Assembly: GCA_014529385.2 (NCBI GenBank)
Contig: CM043942.1
Location: forward strand, 3,140,501-3,204,500
Direction: 5' to 3'
DNA from: Adiantum capillus-veneris
Taxonomy: Eukaryota; Streptophyta; Polypodiopsida; Polypodiales; Pteridaceae
Length of the DNA stretch: 64,000 nucleotides
Within the stretch, counting starts at the first letter, position 1. The number at the start of each line of letters is the position of its first letter. A program made the position numbers and the translations under genes. Positions 46,111-59,223 of the stretch are shown piece after piece. The notes below the pieces were generated by a model that saw only the letters and a list, made by a program, of their open reading frames with translations, searched no databases and was not told where the DNA came from.

Positions 46111-47880
46111 TATGGGTTATGGGTGTGTTCCCCTTTTCCCCTATCCAACATGCACTTTACCACAACAACATACTCACTTTGTTGTTCTTATGGAGGAGAA
46201 GTGATGTGCAAAGGAGATCTTCAAGTTGAGGATGTCTCTCTAGCAAGCACGTCTTGCATTCACAAGGAGAATTGTTTCCAATACAATCGACGAATTTGTA
46301 TTCTCTTCATGGTCTGACTTGGAAGAGGTTGTCCTAGATTTGCTAGAAGTGTAACACCGGAAACTCTCTGATGGTAAAGAGAACCGTGTTTCAGGTGTGT
46401 GACATGGAACATGGAAGTTAGTGATGGCTTACTGCTGAATGGGAGTGGGCTTGGTTGGGTACATTCATCAGAGAACTGAGTTATGGTTTACTTCTTATTG
46501 GGCATGGGGTGGGGTAGGCATCTGATAGTAGTATACGAGGCATTGTTGTCATGCTTAGATTAATCTGCTATTTGATTTCTTTGCTCAATTTTTTCCATTT
46601 GCTAATGGTGGGTGGGTTTTTTAATGTGCAGATTGTGGGCCATTATGCCACCAAGTTTGAATGTAATGGAGCAAAGGCTAGTGCCATCTATTTGCAAGGG
46701 AAGGTTGTAGTGTGAGCTGGGTGTGAGCTAGCTAGATACACATCTAGAAGTAATCATGTACTAGGCGGGGATATGTAATGAGCCACCCATAATGTATATA
46801 ATGAGATTTTGCCACGTTCTTTAAATGGTATCTTTTTTGTTATGAAATTTGCTTCATCCTACTTTACTTTGTCTTCATTACGTGTCTCTCTTTTGGACCC
46901 CGTTTGTTAACCGGGCCCTTTACCCTAGTTTGAAATACTCTTGCTTGGTTGGCCTTGCTACCAGTAAACAAGAAAATTTTAGAGTATAAATAACTAGTGA
47001 GCCATTCTCTCTTGAAAGGTGTGAATTAAACAAGAGGAGTAGTGTTGTACCTTTCACCTCATATTGTATCTTATTTCGAAGTCTATGTAGCATCTCTCCT
47101 TGAATCTTGTCAAAAACTCTATGATCTCGCATCACAAATGAGATTTTGCATTAAAAGATGTATGTAGGTGAAAATTTTCACATTATAACAAAGATTGAGA
47201 GAGATGGATTTTGTGCATTTTGGATGCTTGTGCCCATAAAAAAAAGAAAAAATCATATGTATGTATGGTGTGGAGTTGGCACCATTCTCCACTTTTATAA
47301 TAATACCATAGGAAACGTGTCCTTCCTTAGCCACTTTTATTCCCTCCAGTGTTGAAGGGGGAATTTTTCTTCTATTCCAATGTTGGAGAGGCTTTCTTAT
47401 TGTAAAAATACTACAGTTGTACAAGGAAGAACTCATTACCCATGTTTTATGAAGACATGTATCATTCTGCATTGCCATGTTGTGATGTATTTTCTAGGTC
47501 CCTTTGTTGGACATCACAAAAATTCTTATGTCTTTGTCACCTTCATCTACAATCTTTTGAATGAAAATGATGTACATTCATTGCTGTAATGCGTACATGA
47601 TGTGATCTAAGTACTTTTGAGATCATATAGAGGAAATCAAAATATAGAATATAAGCATACCTTTGGTATTGGTTGTGTGAATCAACACACAATCTTGGAC
47701 GGATCGGCTCCTAGATGTTCCTTACATTGTCCCGCCACCTTGCCACCAGTATACATTTTTCCGTCATCATCCCTTCTGCAACTCTTGCAAACATGTCAAC
47801 TGACGCATTCACTTTTGCTATCATGACTACCATTACCGGCACTACTTTTGATGTTCTTGGTCTCAAGGTATGCTGAATCT
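46111..47880. other. No gene recognised
   Basis: Continues the sequence interrupted by the short LTR element. Open frames are short (up to 119 codons, minus, 47119-47478) and have no known motif. Confidence 0.45.
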
Positions 47881-47889
47881 ACTATATTG

Positions 47890-50480
47890 TCGATCCCTAG
47901 GGACTCATGTGTGCACACACACAAACTCGTAGTATTTGGGACACCCCATCCCATCATGAATGTCAGCTTCTTGCGTCATGGCACATACCTTCAAGATGAG
48001 TATAGTTGACTAAATTTGGATAAATACACTCCCTTTTCATCCATTGAAAATAGACTAGAGCTTTTTGTCCCTAGTCATGTTGCATGTATCCCATAATCAT
48101 TGTGTTGCAAGAGACGACATTTCGGACAGGAAGCTCCTCAAGCACTATTTTTAAGCATACCACATTTGACATACATATTGACCAAGGAAGTTCCAAGCAT
48201 GTCCTCTTTTTTAAGAGCCTCTAACTAACAATATAATTGTGAATTTTTGTGCCCATATCATCATCTTGTGTAGACCCACAAGCCTTTAAGATGCATGTGT
48301 AGGTGATTGCGACTATAGAGAGGCCCTCGTTTCGCATCTACTAAAAACAAACTAGAGTTTTTTGGTCCTTCTCTTGTGGGAAAATCGTGCAATCAGTGCA
48401 TTCCAAGAGTCCACACTTTGGACAAGAAACTGCTCAAAGACTTTTTGTGCTCTCTTAAGGGCACCACATTTAGTGAGCATGCCAACCAAGGCATTTCCAA
48501 GCACAACATCTTTTCTAAATAGCCCCTAACTAACAATATCAACGTGAATTTTTATGCCTATATCAGTATCTTTCATAGAGCCACATGCCTTCAAGATGCA
48601 CGCATATGTGATTGCACTTGGAGAGAAGCCCTCGCTTTGCATCCGCTGGAAACTCTTTCTAGCCCTGCTCCCTGTTGTACGTATCCCACAATCAATGCAC
48701 TCCAAGAGATGACATTCTACACAGAAAGCTCGTCAAGCACTTTTTGTGTCTTTTGAAGTGCACCATATTTGGCATACACATAGGTGATTGCATTTGGATA
48801 GAGGCTGTCACCTTGAATTTGCTAAAATCAGCCTACAGCTTTCTGGCCCTGTTCCTGCTGTGCGTATCTCACAAGCAATGCACGCCGTTCCAAAAATTAA
48901 GCTCCTCTATCCTTTTTGTGCTTTCCTAAGTGTACCACAATTGGCATACATATCGACCAAGGTAGTGCCAAGCATGATTTCTCTTTTCAACAATATCTTG
49001 CATAGAGCCACATGCCTTCAAGACGCACGCGTAGGTAATAGCATCTGGAGAAAATCCCTTGCTTCGCATATTTTGAAAAAAAACGTAAACCTTGTCAAGG
49101 ACTTGGTGGGCTTGAAAACGTACACCACGCTTGACATACATATTGACTAATGTGTTGGCTAAGTATGTGCTATTTTCAAGTAACCTATTATCACAAATAT
49201 CAACATGTATCCTGCTACATATTGTCTAAGTATGTGCTATTTTCAAGTAGCCCATTATCGCAAATATCAGTATGTATCTTGCTACATGTTTGCTAAGTAT
49301 ATGTTATTTTCAAGTAACCCACTATCACAAATATAAGCATGCATCCTGCTACCTTGATACAAATCCTTGTTCATAGAACAGTCTTTAAGTGAGCTCACAA
49401 AAGAAAGACTCGTATATTCCTCTCCATGTTTGCTTGTTTAGTGGATATTTCTTTGCCATGTAAAAGAAAAACTAGTGCTACATAGAGAGAATCAAGTGTG
49501 TGTGTGTGTGTATGTAAAAGTTTTTCTGCACATACAAAGAGTGATTTATAAAGTACACCACATCTGGCATACATGTCAACCAAGGTAGTGCCAAATACAA
49601 TGTTTCTTTTCTACAGCCCCTGACTAACATTATCATCGTGAATTATTTTGCCCATATCAGCATCTTTCATAATGCCACACGCATTCAAGATACAAGTGTA
49701 AATAGATTAATTAACTCTCTTTGCATATGCTAAAAACAGCCCAGAGCTTCCTGGACATGCCTCTGTTGGGAACCGCGTCAATGAATTCCAATATACTACA
49801 GTCTAGACAACAAGCACTTTTTATGATTTATGAAGTACACCACCTTTGGAATACATGTTGACCAAGGCAGTGCCAAGCACGATGTTTTCTGTCAACAACC
49901 CTTGACTAGCAATATCATCGTGAACTCTTTTACCGATACCAACATCTTGCATGATGCCAGATGCCTTCAAGATGCACGTGTAGGCGATTACATCTAGAGA
50001 GATTCCCTCTCTTTGTCTGCTGAAAGAAATCTAGAGCTACCTAGCCCTACATGCCTTCAAGATGCACATGTAGGTGATTTCATTTGGATAAAGTCCATCG
50101 CTGAAAATATCCTTGAGCTTTTTTTCCCTGCTCCTATTGTGGGTATCCCGCAATCAATGCATTCCAAGAGACACCGTTTTAAATAGTAAGCTCATCAAGA
50201 TGCTTTTGAAGTGCACCACATTTGGCATACATATTGAGCAGTGCCAAGCATGATATTTTGTCAAGGACTTGTTGTGCTTGGACAAGTATACCACGCTTGA
50301 CATACATACTGGCTAACATGTTGGCTAAGTATGTGCTATTTTCAAGTAACACACTATTGCAAATATCAACATGTATCCTATTGGCTTGGTAAAAATCCTT
50401 GCTTTTAGCATAGTCTTAAGTGAGCCACAGAAGAAAGACTCATTCTCTTCCTCTCCATGTTTGCTTGTGTAGTGGATATT
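47890..50480 (-). pseudogene. Pentatricopeptide-repeat (PPR) pseudogene sequence, probably two copies
   Basis: Minus-strand translations repeatedly give PLS-class PPR pieces in changing frames. Examples are LGNALVGMLTKCGALKRAQK and FLVQSVDSWNALIA (48.4-48.5 kb), FSPDAITYACVLKACGSMQD (about 49.0 kb) and MYVKRGVRFQAHQVLDK (49.1 kb). Two similar upstream parts (about 49.15-49.6 and 50.25-50.5 kb) suggest two tandem gene copies. PPR proteins bind organelle RNA. Stops and frameshifts occur in nearly every repeat, so it is dead. No DYW end was recognised. Confidence 0.82.
49145..49350. repeat. Three ~67-bp tandem repeats inside the PPR remnant
   Basis: Three imperfect copies of a unit with CTAAGTATGTGCTATTTTCA and CACAAATATCAACATGTATC. 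A single copy of the same unit occurs in the second PPR copy at about 50325-50370, so the array expanded locally in one copy. Confidence 0.85.
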
Positions 50481-50544
50481 TCTCTTGAGTAGATGGTAGT
50501 CACCAATTTCCTCTAGTTTGGGCAGTTTTATTAAGCATCCCTTA

Positions 50545-51030
50545 ATGTGACTGGATCACTACCATGCTTCATGATGTAGGCAAAATTCACACGGAGATTG
50601 CCTCTGCTCGACTTATTTAAGACCAGCATATCCACATCCATTGTATCCATCCCTACACTCAACATTCTCTTTGAGAGTCCTTTGATCACCATCCTTGTGT
50701 CTACAGTCCCCTCTATATTTCTCCTCTTTGGCACGGTCTCTTCATCTTTCATGCCTTCTTCCACTACCACGCTTCATGATGTAGGCAAAATTCACACGAA
50801 GATTGCCTCCGCTCCACTTATTTCAGGCCACCACGCTTTATGATGCAGGAAAAAACACCCTTGGAGATTGCCTCCGCTCAACTTATTTCAGACCAGCATA
50901 TCCACACCCATTGTATCCATCCCTACACTCATCATGCTTTTTGAGGTTCCTTTGATCACCATCCTTGTATCTACGGCCCCCTCTATATTTCTCCTCTTTG
51001 TCATGGTCTCTTCATCTTTCATACATTCTC
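50545..51030. repeat. Direct repeats of ~200-290 bp
   Basis: The block starting TTCATGATGTAGGCAAAATT through CAGCATATCCACA, CATTGTATCCATCCCTACAC and TCTTCATCTTTCAT is present at 50567-50755 and again at 50835-51025. An extra partial copy of the first part lies at 50770-50822. The minus-strand frame 50531-50770 is open, but its product is not recognised. Confidence 0.85.
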
Positions 51031-51039
51031 TCATGGTCT

Positions 51040-53675
51040 CTTTATATTAATGCCAGAAACAACTCTAATGGTAGAATTCTTTACATTGGTGCCTCAATTA
51101 ACATCTCCTGTTTGCAATTGCTTGTTGTTCACTAGTTTTATGATATGTTCTTACTTACTGTAGTACTTTCTTTTAGTCATACCAACATCATTGCCACAAA
51201 TACTTGCCAAGGCCTAAACTAGCTGTAAATCAACCACAATAATGAGTCTAGCAAGTAAAAGTGATATTGTTGCAAATAAATCAATGCAACCAATCCGTCT
51301 TTTCATTGCCAATGGACAAATAGTTATGAGAAGTTGCGCGGTGAAAACAACTTATACATGGTTCTAGTACAAAGCTAAGGGACAATGTGGCTGCTCTGTG
51401 CAGGACTCCAGGTAGGGATGGTCATTCAAGGATATGACAACAATGTACATTCCAAAGGTACAAACTTGAAGGTTTGTAATGTGCTTCGAAACCTCCATGC
51501 CTATGCATTTGCTTGGTCGACACAACCATTCAATGGGGCAGTGCATGGATTCCATTCCTTATTATTTTTGGGGAGATATAGTGCCAAATATCCACCATAC
51601 GTCTGTATGACACTTCTTTGTGCCGTGCACTATGTGATCTACAATGTTTCATACTACTCGTTATCTAGGTCAGTAGTATACTTCAATTGCCAGATTATAG
51701 TTTGTCATTGCTTGTTGTCCACTAGTTTTCACATCTTAACATCATTGCCAAAATCCCTACCAAGGCCTAGGGCAAGAGCAAAGAGGATAGCTAACAATCA
51801 CCAAGCTAAGGGAAGAAGATAGTGGGTTCTGTAAGTTGCCATCAACTTAGCGTTAATTCCTCATGTGTTTTGTAAATTGTAGTCATGGATAAAAATTTAC
51901 TTGGTTGGCTTAAAACGGTTTTGTACAATGTGGCCAGAGGTCCTCCACGTAGTCCAAAAATCTTAGTCGTCAATGAAGTTCTCACATTGTGTGCCTTTCA
52001 GCTTAAATCTTTGCATGCAACCGTGCCGTATCCTACCTGGGTCTCCCTTTATTATTTTTGGTAATCATAATGTGCTTTGATGATTTCTTGAGTCCACAAG
52101 GAGCCGCTTGGCATGATCTAAGCCATTGCCCTTGTCCAAAATCAAGGGTCTCAAAATAAGCAAGCCTAATTTACTTTGTCAAGTGACGTAATAACCAGTG
52201 CCAACGTCGCTTGCAATTAGTTGCACTTGATCATGTTTTTTGTTTTTGTAAAAAGATGATGCTATATAAAATGAAAATCAAATCTGAGCATGACAGCTAG
52301 AAATAGAAACACGACTTCCTAATTGCCTAATTTATTCATTACTTGTGCTGATTGCATAGCTACTCCAACAACTTCATAAGCATTTGAGGACGACAACCAG
52401 AACAAAAACACAACTTCCTAATCGTGTGCTTTATTCAACACCTACATTGACCGCATAGCTACTCCAATAACTTTATAACCAGGATCATGCACATAACCTT
52501 GTCCTTTGCATGGACAATCTGCACCAAGGGATCCACCCAACAACTAACAAAAATCACGTCTCAATGAGGCATTTGAAGCATGCAAATAATTATAAGCAAA
52601 CATCATTTTCTCTATAGTGGTTACTTCCCATAGCGGCCATCGTTCTCCTCTACATACTGCCTGCTCAATTGACTATCCACAAGCATTTCTCCCAATAGAA
52701 GCTTCTCATCTATCATGTACTTGATATTGTCCCATGCACTTGATATCTTTAAACCTAATTGTATGGCCACCCTGATTTTGCTAGATATTGTGTAACTTAT
52801 GTTGTTTCTTGAACTAGTTTCTTCAATCACAACTAAAACCTAGTACTCATGGACTACTCTAGTCAGCTCATTTTTTGTTGGCCCAAAGGACAGAGGCCTG
52901 AAAGGTGACCTCTCTTTCATAGGTTGGTTTTCTACTACAAGAAACCCTAGAAGTCTCTTGCCAACTGGAAATATGAGAGTCCTGTAGCAAGTATGCTTGT
53001 GGCTTAGGAACAAGCTAGTCCGGCTGCTTTTTTGTTTTACTCTTTGAAATGTGATAGTTGACTATTGTAACTGAGCTAACATTAGTTGTTTTGTTCTGAG
53101 AAAGCTGGAAGCCAACATGAGTGTTACATGAATGCTCACAGATCGTTCTTGATGAGAGAGAGAGAGAGAGAGAGTTGGATCTTATACTTCAGTGACAAGG
53201 GCTATTGACTGCAACAACCTAGTGATGTAAGGGCCTGGAGTAGGCAATTGTAGCAATGAAGTAGGATTTTGGGCTGACTCTCATACAGGCAGTCAAAAGC
53301 TTCTGTAAGCAAAGAGAGACAACTTACGTGTCCTAATTTCAAATCACACGGTATTTATGGAAATAAAGCATCAGTAAATATAAACAACTAATAACGTAAA
53401 ACTAGTGTTTGCTTTGGTTGATCGTCTACAAAAAGAGAAACCGACTCAAAATTGATTTGGTTAATTGTTTTGAAGGTCTACCAACAATTTCTTACTCTTG
53501 TAAGTCACAGTGCACACCAGAAGTTGATGAGGGACCTTAGCCACATGTGCAAAAAACACTCAGATCCTTGACAACCACGAGAAGTTTTGGACAAATTCTG
53601 ATAATAATTCCCACATTATTGTGACTTACCGCAACATCATGAACTTCGATGAGGAAGGCATTGCAGACCTAGCTA
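51040..53675. other. Mostly featureless; one open frame
   Basis: The plus-strand frame 51385-51822 (145 codons) has hydrophobic stretches such as VCMTLLCAVHYVIYNVSYYS but no family I recognise. A short GA run is at 53154-53175. Nothing else could be supported. Confidence 0.4.
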
Positions 53676-53678
53676 GAC

Positions 53679-53716
53679 AGGGGACCGCCGGCTTGGTGGG
53701 GGGCCGACGGTCCCCT
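53679..53716. other. GC-rich perfect-stem hairpin
   Basis: AGGGGACCGCCGGC (53679-53692) faces GCCGACGGTCCCCT (53703-53716), giving a stem of 13-14 pairs with one bulge and a ~10-base G-rich loop. It lies in otherwise AT-rich DNA and is bracketed by CCTAGCTAG motifs (53668 and 53729). No T-run follows on the plus strand. Confidence 0.7.
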
Positions 53717-53739
53717 ACCTCAATCATACCTAGCTAGGT

Positions 53740-55860
53740 ATGCGGTGCTTCTCGAGAAAAAGCTCATGATGTTGTGCATTTTCTGAAAAGCATTGTAAAA
53801 GACTCCGTTTTCCTACATGAGAAAATTTCTAAATCTTCTTCTGAACTACGCCGGTCTTAGGTTTTAATCAAGTGCAAAAGATGAACCATACAAAATCAAT
53901 TAAAATGAGGCCCTTATGTAATAACAACGTGAGCTTTTGTCAACTACAGTCCGTGAGGTGCTGCTACAACCCATGAGCTTAAACACATGCCCCTTGTGGT
54001 TGCTATTCCCCCTAAAATAAAGACTGCATGCAAGGAGAAACACACAAGTATGTAGCTTTTATGTCCCTGATGATAGATGGACAATAAAAGATCTACTAAA
54101 GGAGCTTGAGGATGAGGCCAAGTTGAATGAACATGAAGAACATAGAAGAAGTGGTGATGGTAGACATGATAGCAAATAATAGGAAGAAACACAGAAGGAA
54201 TCATGATGGTAGACATGACAACAAAACTGAATACAATATTCAAAATGAGGAAAAAAGTTGGAGAACAGAGGATGATAGAGATTGCAATTGACAAGATTGA
54301 CATGATGATGGAGGTCGGGGTAGACATAATTGACATGAAATAAGGTCAAATAGACCATGACAAATATGATAAATATAGAAGGAATCATAACCACATGTAC
54401 ATAATGATTAATGGACTACTAGAGGGCATGTTGATTACAAGGGTAGATACAACATAGATGTTGGCAATGATGATGATGATGAATGCAAAAACAGCAAGAG
54501 GGACCAAGATGATTAAAACTCTCTCCCTCTTTGCTTATGCATCCCATAGTGGCCACGATCCATTTTATATGTTGTGCAATTCTTGGCTCCTTTTTTGCAT
54601 ATGGGTTTAACCCCTCCACATGGCAACCTCTGGTTGATCTACCCTCAAGGCCCCCAAAACCTTCTTCAAAAATTCCACTAATTCTCCTGAAAAATTATCC
54701 TTTAGGTGCCATCTTGCATTGACCACCATCTCTTGCTCCCAAACTCAATGATTGAGCTGCAAAACCAAGTAACAGCCCTTTGTCCCGACTTCAATCTTGC
54801 TAATCCCACTGCACTTTGACTCCACCGAGCCCTAGAACCTTGAGCTCAAACATGACTTTTCACCACCTGTCATGCATCTGCTGCTAACCTCGTCCTTCAA
54901 TACCTACGTGATCCGAGCTTTGATTGACGTGTCGTAACTTTCTATAGCCTTCATATGCTGCATAAGTTTCATACAAACCCTCGCGAGGCTGGAAAAAAAC
55001 CATGGTGACACACCTATCAATGCAATCCACTTGGCACATAACTAGCCCCCGATGAAGCTTCAACTGCTTGCAACTTGACCGTTTGAACTTTGATTGGCAA
55101 TCCAAAAAGACCGCCATGCACAATTAATCAAGCACTTCAGACCCCTAACTTACAGCAGCTTTGACCATCCATGCGCACTTGTCCATTTAGATAAGGATTT
55201 GTAAAGCACTTTACCTTCAATCTACAATATCTCACCTCATAGCCCCAATTTAACAGTCGTAAAGATAGGCATGTTATCAACCCTTGATCACTGCTCAATA
55301 AAGATATAGACTTCAAATAGCTAAATCTACATCCTTTTGTTATTTTTCCCATCGTGGAAGCAAAGCGACACGAGAACATTTGTGCCAAATCTCAATATCT
55401 CCAACAACTCCTACACCTTGTGCAAATATAAAAGCATCACCACAGGCACATTTATATCCAAAGTAAACATCCTGCCCACTTTCTTTCCTTGTGCAACCAA
55501 CCTTTTGATACCACTATAAGGTCTATCAATGTATGGAAGCATTTATCCTACTAGAATGAGCATGTATTACCTATAGATATCCTATAATGACTCACACGGC
55601 TCCATGATGCATCATGCTAGTGTCAGTCATCACACGATTGACAACCCCAAGTGCAATCGCTCCCATTGTAGCTACTATGTTCGGTCTTGACACCAAGAGA
55701 TCATACATGAGATACTCGAACATTGACAAAATGTGCATACGCATGGTTGTTCTAGCATCTCTTGTGCTATTTGCATGAATTGCATCATCAAGACTATGCA
55801 TCACATATGGATGTGTCATCACCAACATTGGGATGGCTACGTTATTCTCACCCATAGGCA
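53740..55860. other. No recognised gene
   Basis: 54.1-54.5 kb is simple sequence rich in GAT/ATGA units, which gives false hydrophobic frames on the minus strand. The open frame 55592-55882 (minus, 96 codons) is not recognised. Confidence 0.4.
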
Positions 55861-56250
55861 AAACCATGTGTCTTAGAATCAACTCAAGTTAGCCTCTAGC
55901 ATGAGAATATCAAACAAATCCATATCCATCATCTCCATGTTAGAAGGCATCTCTGTCCTGAGAGGATCAACTGCCTGCTTGGTTGATGAAGCAAGCGCAT
56001 GTTTGGATGTGTGGATCATCTGAATGTGGAAGTCTGAAAAAGGAAGATTGTATCTTAGAGGGCTTGGTAGAAAATAAGTACTATATTAAAGAGCCATTTC
56101 TAGAGGAGTTATTTGAACCCTTTGGATGGAAATAGATTTTGGCAACTCTAGATGTTTGCATAAATGAGATAACCCCCACAACATTTTGCGATAAGGATGG
56201 TTATGAAATAATGCCCTTCCAGATGTCAATGCTATCTTGGAACTAGAACT

Positions 56251-56640
56251 TGCAGGGATTTAATATTTACGTGATCACGTGAAATTTATTGTGATCACAA
56301 TGTTTATTATCACATTCACATAATCACAATTAACGTGACATTCACATAATCACAATTAACGTGATCACAAAAAAGCCAATAAGTGGTGACGTGGAAACCC
56401 ACCAAAACCTTGTCGGGGTATGAGTTTTTCTCAACGGGCCCATTGGGAAACTATAAGAATTCTAAACAGAAGTACCCAACAAGAAATTTAAAAACCGCAG
56501 TGGGCATACTGAATCGGGCAATTTCTATAGGTTAAAGGGAAGTCATGTGAATATTTACCGTGATCACGAATTTTAAAATGTGATCACTCGATGTTAATAA
56601 CGTGATCACGTATTGGTGATCACGTTAATGAAATCCCTGG
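56251..56640. mobile_element. hAT-like MITE
   Basis: 390 bp with ends CAGGGATTT and AAATCCCTG, and several copies of CGTGATCAC near both ends. It is flanked by CTAGAACT (56243-56250) and CTAGAAGA (56641-56648), which would be an 8-bp target duplication with two changes. Removing the element and one flank copy joins the Gypsy-C linker frame to match Gypsy-B, which independently confirms the boundaries. CAGGG-type ends and 8-bp duplications are typical of hAT. Non-coding. Confidence 0.88.
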
Positions 56641-57429
56641 CTAGAAGAAGAGACTGAGATGATAGAAACTAACAAAATGATTGATTGTAAATGAATAGTG
56701 GACGAGATCTTTGTGACCATGACGAGGACAAGTCCATGATTCACAGAGTGACGACTTAGGAAACAATGCTGAATATGAACTCTCGAGTGGATCAAAAAAC
56801 AAAGACGCATCAAAACAATATGAGCCAATCTTCTATGAGTTTTCCAACCAAAAATTGGGGAGACAAAGGAGATTTTGAAAAAAAAGGGTGAGAAAACAAT
56901 GCAACCGATTTGAGAAGCCAATGCTGAAACTAATGAGCAAAACACTGTATCTTATGCTCGTGGGACCAGACGATTTTGTCCAAGATAAAATCACAAGAAA
57001 ATCGGTGAAAAAGGTTTCTCCACGGACAAATCTAAAGAAACAAAGCAAAAAGAATCCCAAGGACACAACAAAAACATAAATGAAAATGTCCAAAATTGAA
57101 TAAAAAGGTGAATACCAAAAGTTAGAATAGACAGTGAAAGAAGTTTGGACAATTGAGATGGAAAGTGAAGACGAGTCCAACACGGAGAAATTTGATGTAC
57201 ACTCTCACTATAAAAAGTACACCATCCAAGACAAAGGAATTGTGATTCAGTAACCAATGAGGGAACTTAAGGAACCCGGTACACCGTATGATGGGCCTGA
57301 GAATGCAAAGAAAATTGACCTAGTTGAGCCAGACAAAGAACCAAGGCCGGCTTGCATAGCCACAAATTTTATGAAATAGGAAAAGTAGCTTATGATAGCT
57401 ACTCTCGAACAGTATAGAGATGTGTTTGT

Positions 57430-58232
57430 TTGGTCATACAAGGACCTTAAGGGAGCAGACCCAAGAATACATCAACATACAATACCCCTTAAGAGTGATG
57501 CTAAGATGCACAGATAACATCCCTATACTTATAATGAAACATTTACGAAGAAAATCAAAGAAGAGTTAGACAAATTTAAAGAGGGGGAATTTATCTATGA
57601 GATCGAGCACACAAAATGGGTATCACCAATTGTGGTTGTGCCTAAAAAGAATGGTAAATAAAGAGTGTGTGTGAATCTCTAACAGGTAAATGCTGCCACG
57701 ATAAGAGACAACTCTTCCTTACTCATCATGAATCATGTGATTGAGAGAGTTGCGGCGGGCAAGGAGGCTTACAACTTTCTTGATGGCTTTTCGGCTATAA
57801 TCAAAGCCAAAGGACCATCACAAAATGGCCTTTGCAATAGAATTGGACATATTCGCTTGTAGGGTGATGCCAATTGGTTTAACCAATGCACCTGTCACAT
57901 TCCAAAGATTGATGAGTCACACATTCAAGAAATATCTAAGACAATTCTTAGAAATTTATGTGGATGACGTGCGTGTGCATTCTCTAGTGAGAATTGAACA
58001 TGTTGAGCACTTGAAAATGATATTTAAAAAGTGCAAAACCTATCGTATTTGCTTGAACCCTGAAAAATGTGTATTCATGGTAAGACAAGGGAAGATTTTA
58101 GGACACATTGTGTCTAAAAATGCCATTTCCATAGATCTTAAGAAGATAAAAGTTATTGTTTCCCTTCCAAGACCTACAAAAGTTAGGAAGATACAAGCCT
58201 TTATGGGCCATTATATGTGCCACGAAAAATGA
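57430..58232 (+). pseudogene. Gypsy-C reverse transcriptase
   Basis: The first part is broken (WVSPIVVVPKKNGK-like region at about 57620). The open part 57825-58232 has RVMPIGLTNAPVTFQRLMSH, the catalytic box EIYVDDVRVHS and CLNPEKCVFMVRQGKILGHI. It is very close to Gypsy-B in the same segment. It ends FMGHYMCHEK at the deletion joint, where integrase sequence follows. Confidence 0.9.
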
Positions 58233-58425
58233 ATACCTTCCAATACTGGAGCAAGCACATCTCAGACCAGCAATAGGTCACTTTTTGTTAGAAAACACGC
58301 ACAAGCAATACTTCTTGTAGGGACTTGGTGGCCAAATCTGTACATGTATGCGGAGCAATACATGAAACCATGTGATGATTTCCAACATACAAAAGTACCT
58401 ACGCGATGCGATGAAATTCCATTAA

Positions 58426-59145
58426 TGTTAGGAAATATGACGTAGCTAAATAGATATTTGAGTAGATTACTTAATGGAGAGTGATAGATTTCACACACAA
58501 GAGATTATAGAGTAGATAGAGAGAGAGAGTACATACAATATACGTGGTTCACCCAATGTGGGCTACGTCCACGGGAAAGTAGCCACTCAATGGCTTTAGT
58601 ACTTCAAAGCAAGAAGTAGTTTACAAAGGGATTATACCCTTAATAGAGATCCCTCCTTGCTTCACTCTCACCACCTCACACCCACCTTCTTGCATCAACT
58701 TCACACTATAAAATGTGTGTAGAAATGGCCTCCTTTTATAGGCCAAAAGGGCTGCCCTCTCTCATGAGAGGTAGCCATGTGTAGCCGCCCTTGTGTAGAT
58801 AAGTCCAAATCGGACCCTCCAATCCACCCATGTGTGGCCGCCCTTGAGAAGACAAGTCCATTTTTGAAAACGGCCACCGGCCATTGACTTTCGACCACCG
58901 GTCACCGGCCAACCGACCAATCGACCGATTGTTTTACGACCACTTTCCACCCACCGTCTGGCCATAATATTTCGACGAAAAGGAATATTCCGATCCTGAA
59001 AGTTTTGGTTTTCGACGAGTGATTTTTATTTTCGGTGAGTGATTTTCCTTCACACACGATGGCTTCTCCTCATAATGGCGGCCTTACAAATGTGCGTTTT
59101 TACCACAGAAAATTACAAGGGGTAAATCAAGCTCCATACTTAACA
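58426..59145 (-). repeat. Copia-2 3' LTR
   Basis: 720 bp from TGTTAGGAAATATG to ACTTAACA, the same family as 2913-3673. The CCACCGGCCA cluster is shorter and more diverged than in Copia-1. A polypurine-type tract follows at 59146-59162. Confidence 0.9.
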
Positions 59146-59223
59146 ATCTGCCACTTGGAGACTAATCTCCAAACCAAACATGTGATTGATTTCCATCCTG
59201 GCTTCTTATCCTTGAATGCCAAT

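Larger units (their letters stand above)
55862..58425 (+). mobile_element. Gypsy-C fragment (Ty3/gypsy, same lineage as Gypsy-B)
   Basis: Starts in the post-protease linker (PAWLMKQAHVWMCGSSECGS, FCDKDGYEIM), which matches Gypsy-B. After a MITE (56251-56640) it continues through the charged linker, RT, and, after an internal deletion, the integrase finger region (TWWPNLYMYAEQYMKPCDDF). It ends at 58425 where the Copia-2 LTR begins. Many stops. RNase H is deleted between about 58215 and 58220. Confidence 0.85.

Noticed and set aside
51385-51822. A 145-codon plus-strand frame as a host gene.
   Set aside because: It has hydrophobic stretches but no recognisable family and no neighbouring exons; it is kept only as an unassigned open frame.
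53944-54394. Minus-strand hydrophobic frames (130 and 111 codons) that might be membrane proteins.
   Set aside because: They arise from degenerate ATGA/GATG-rich repeats; amino-acid content is dominated by I, M, H, S and F without motif conservation.
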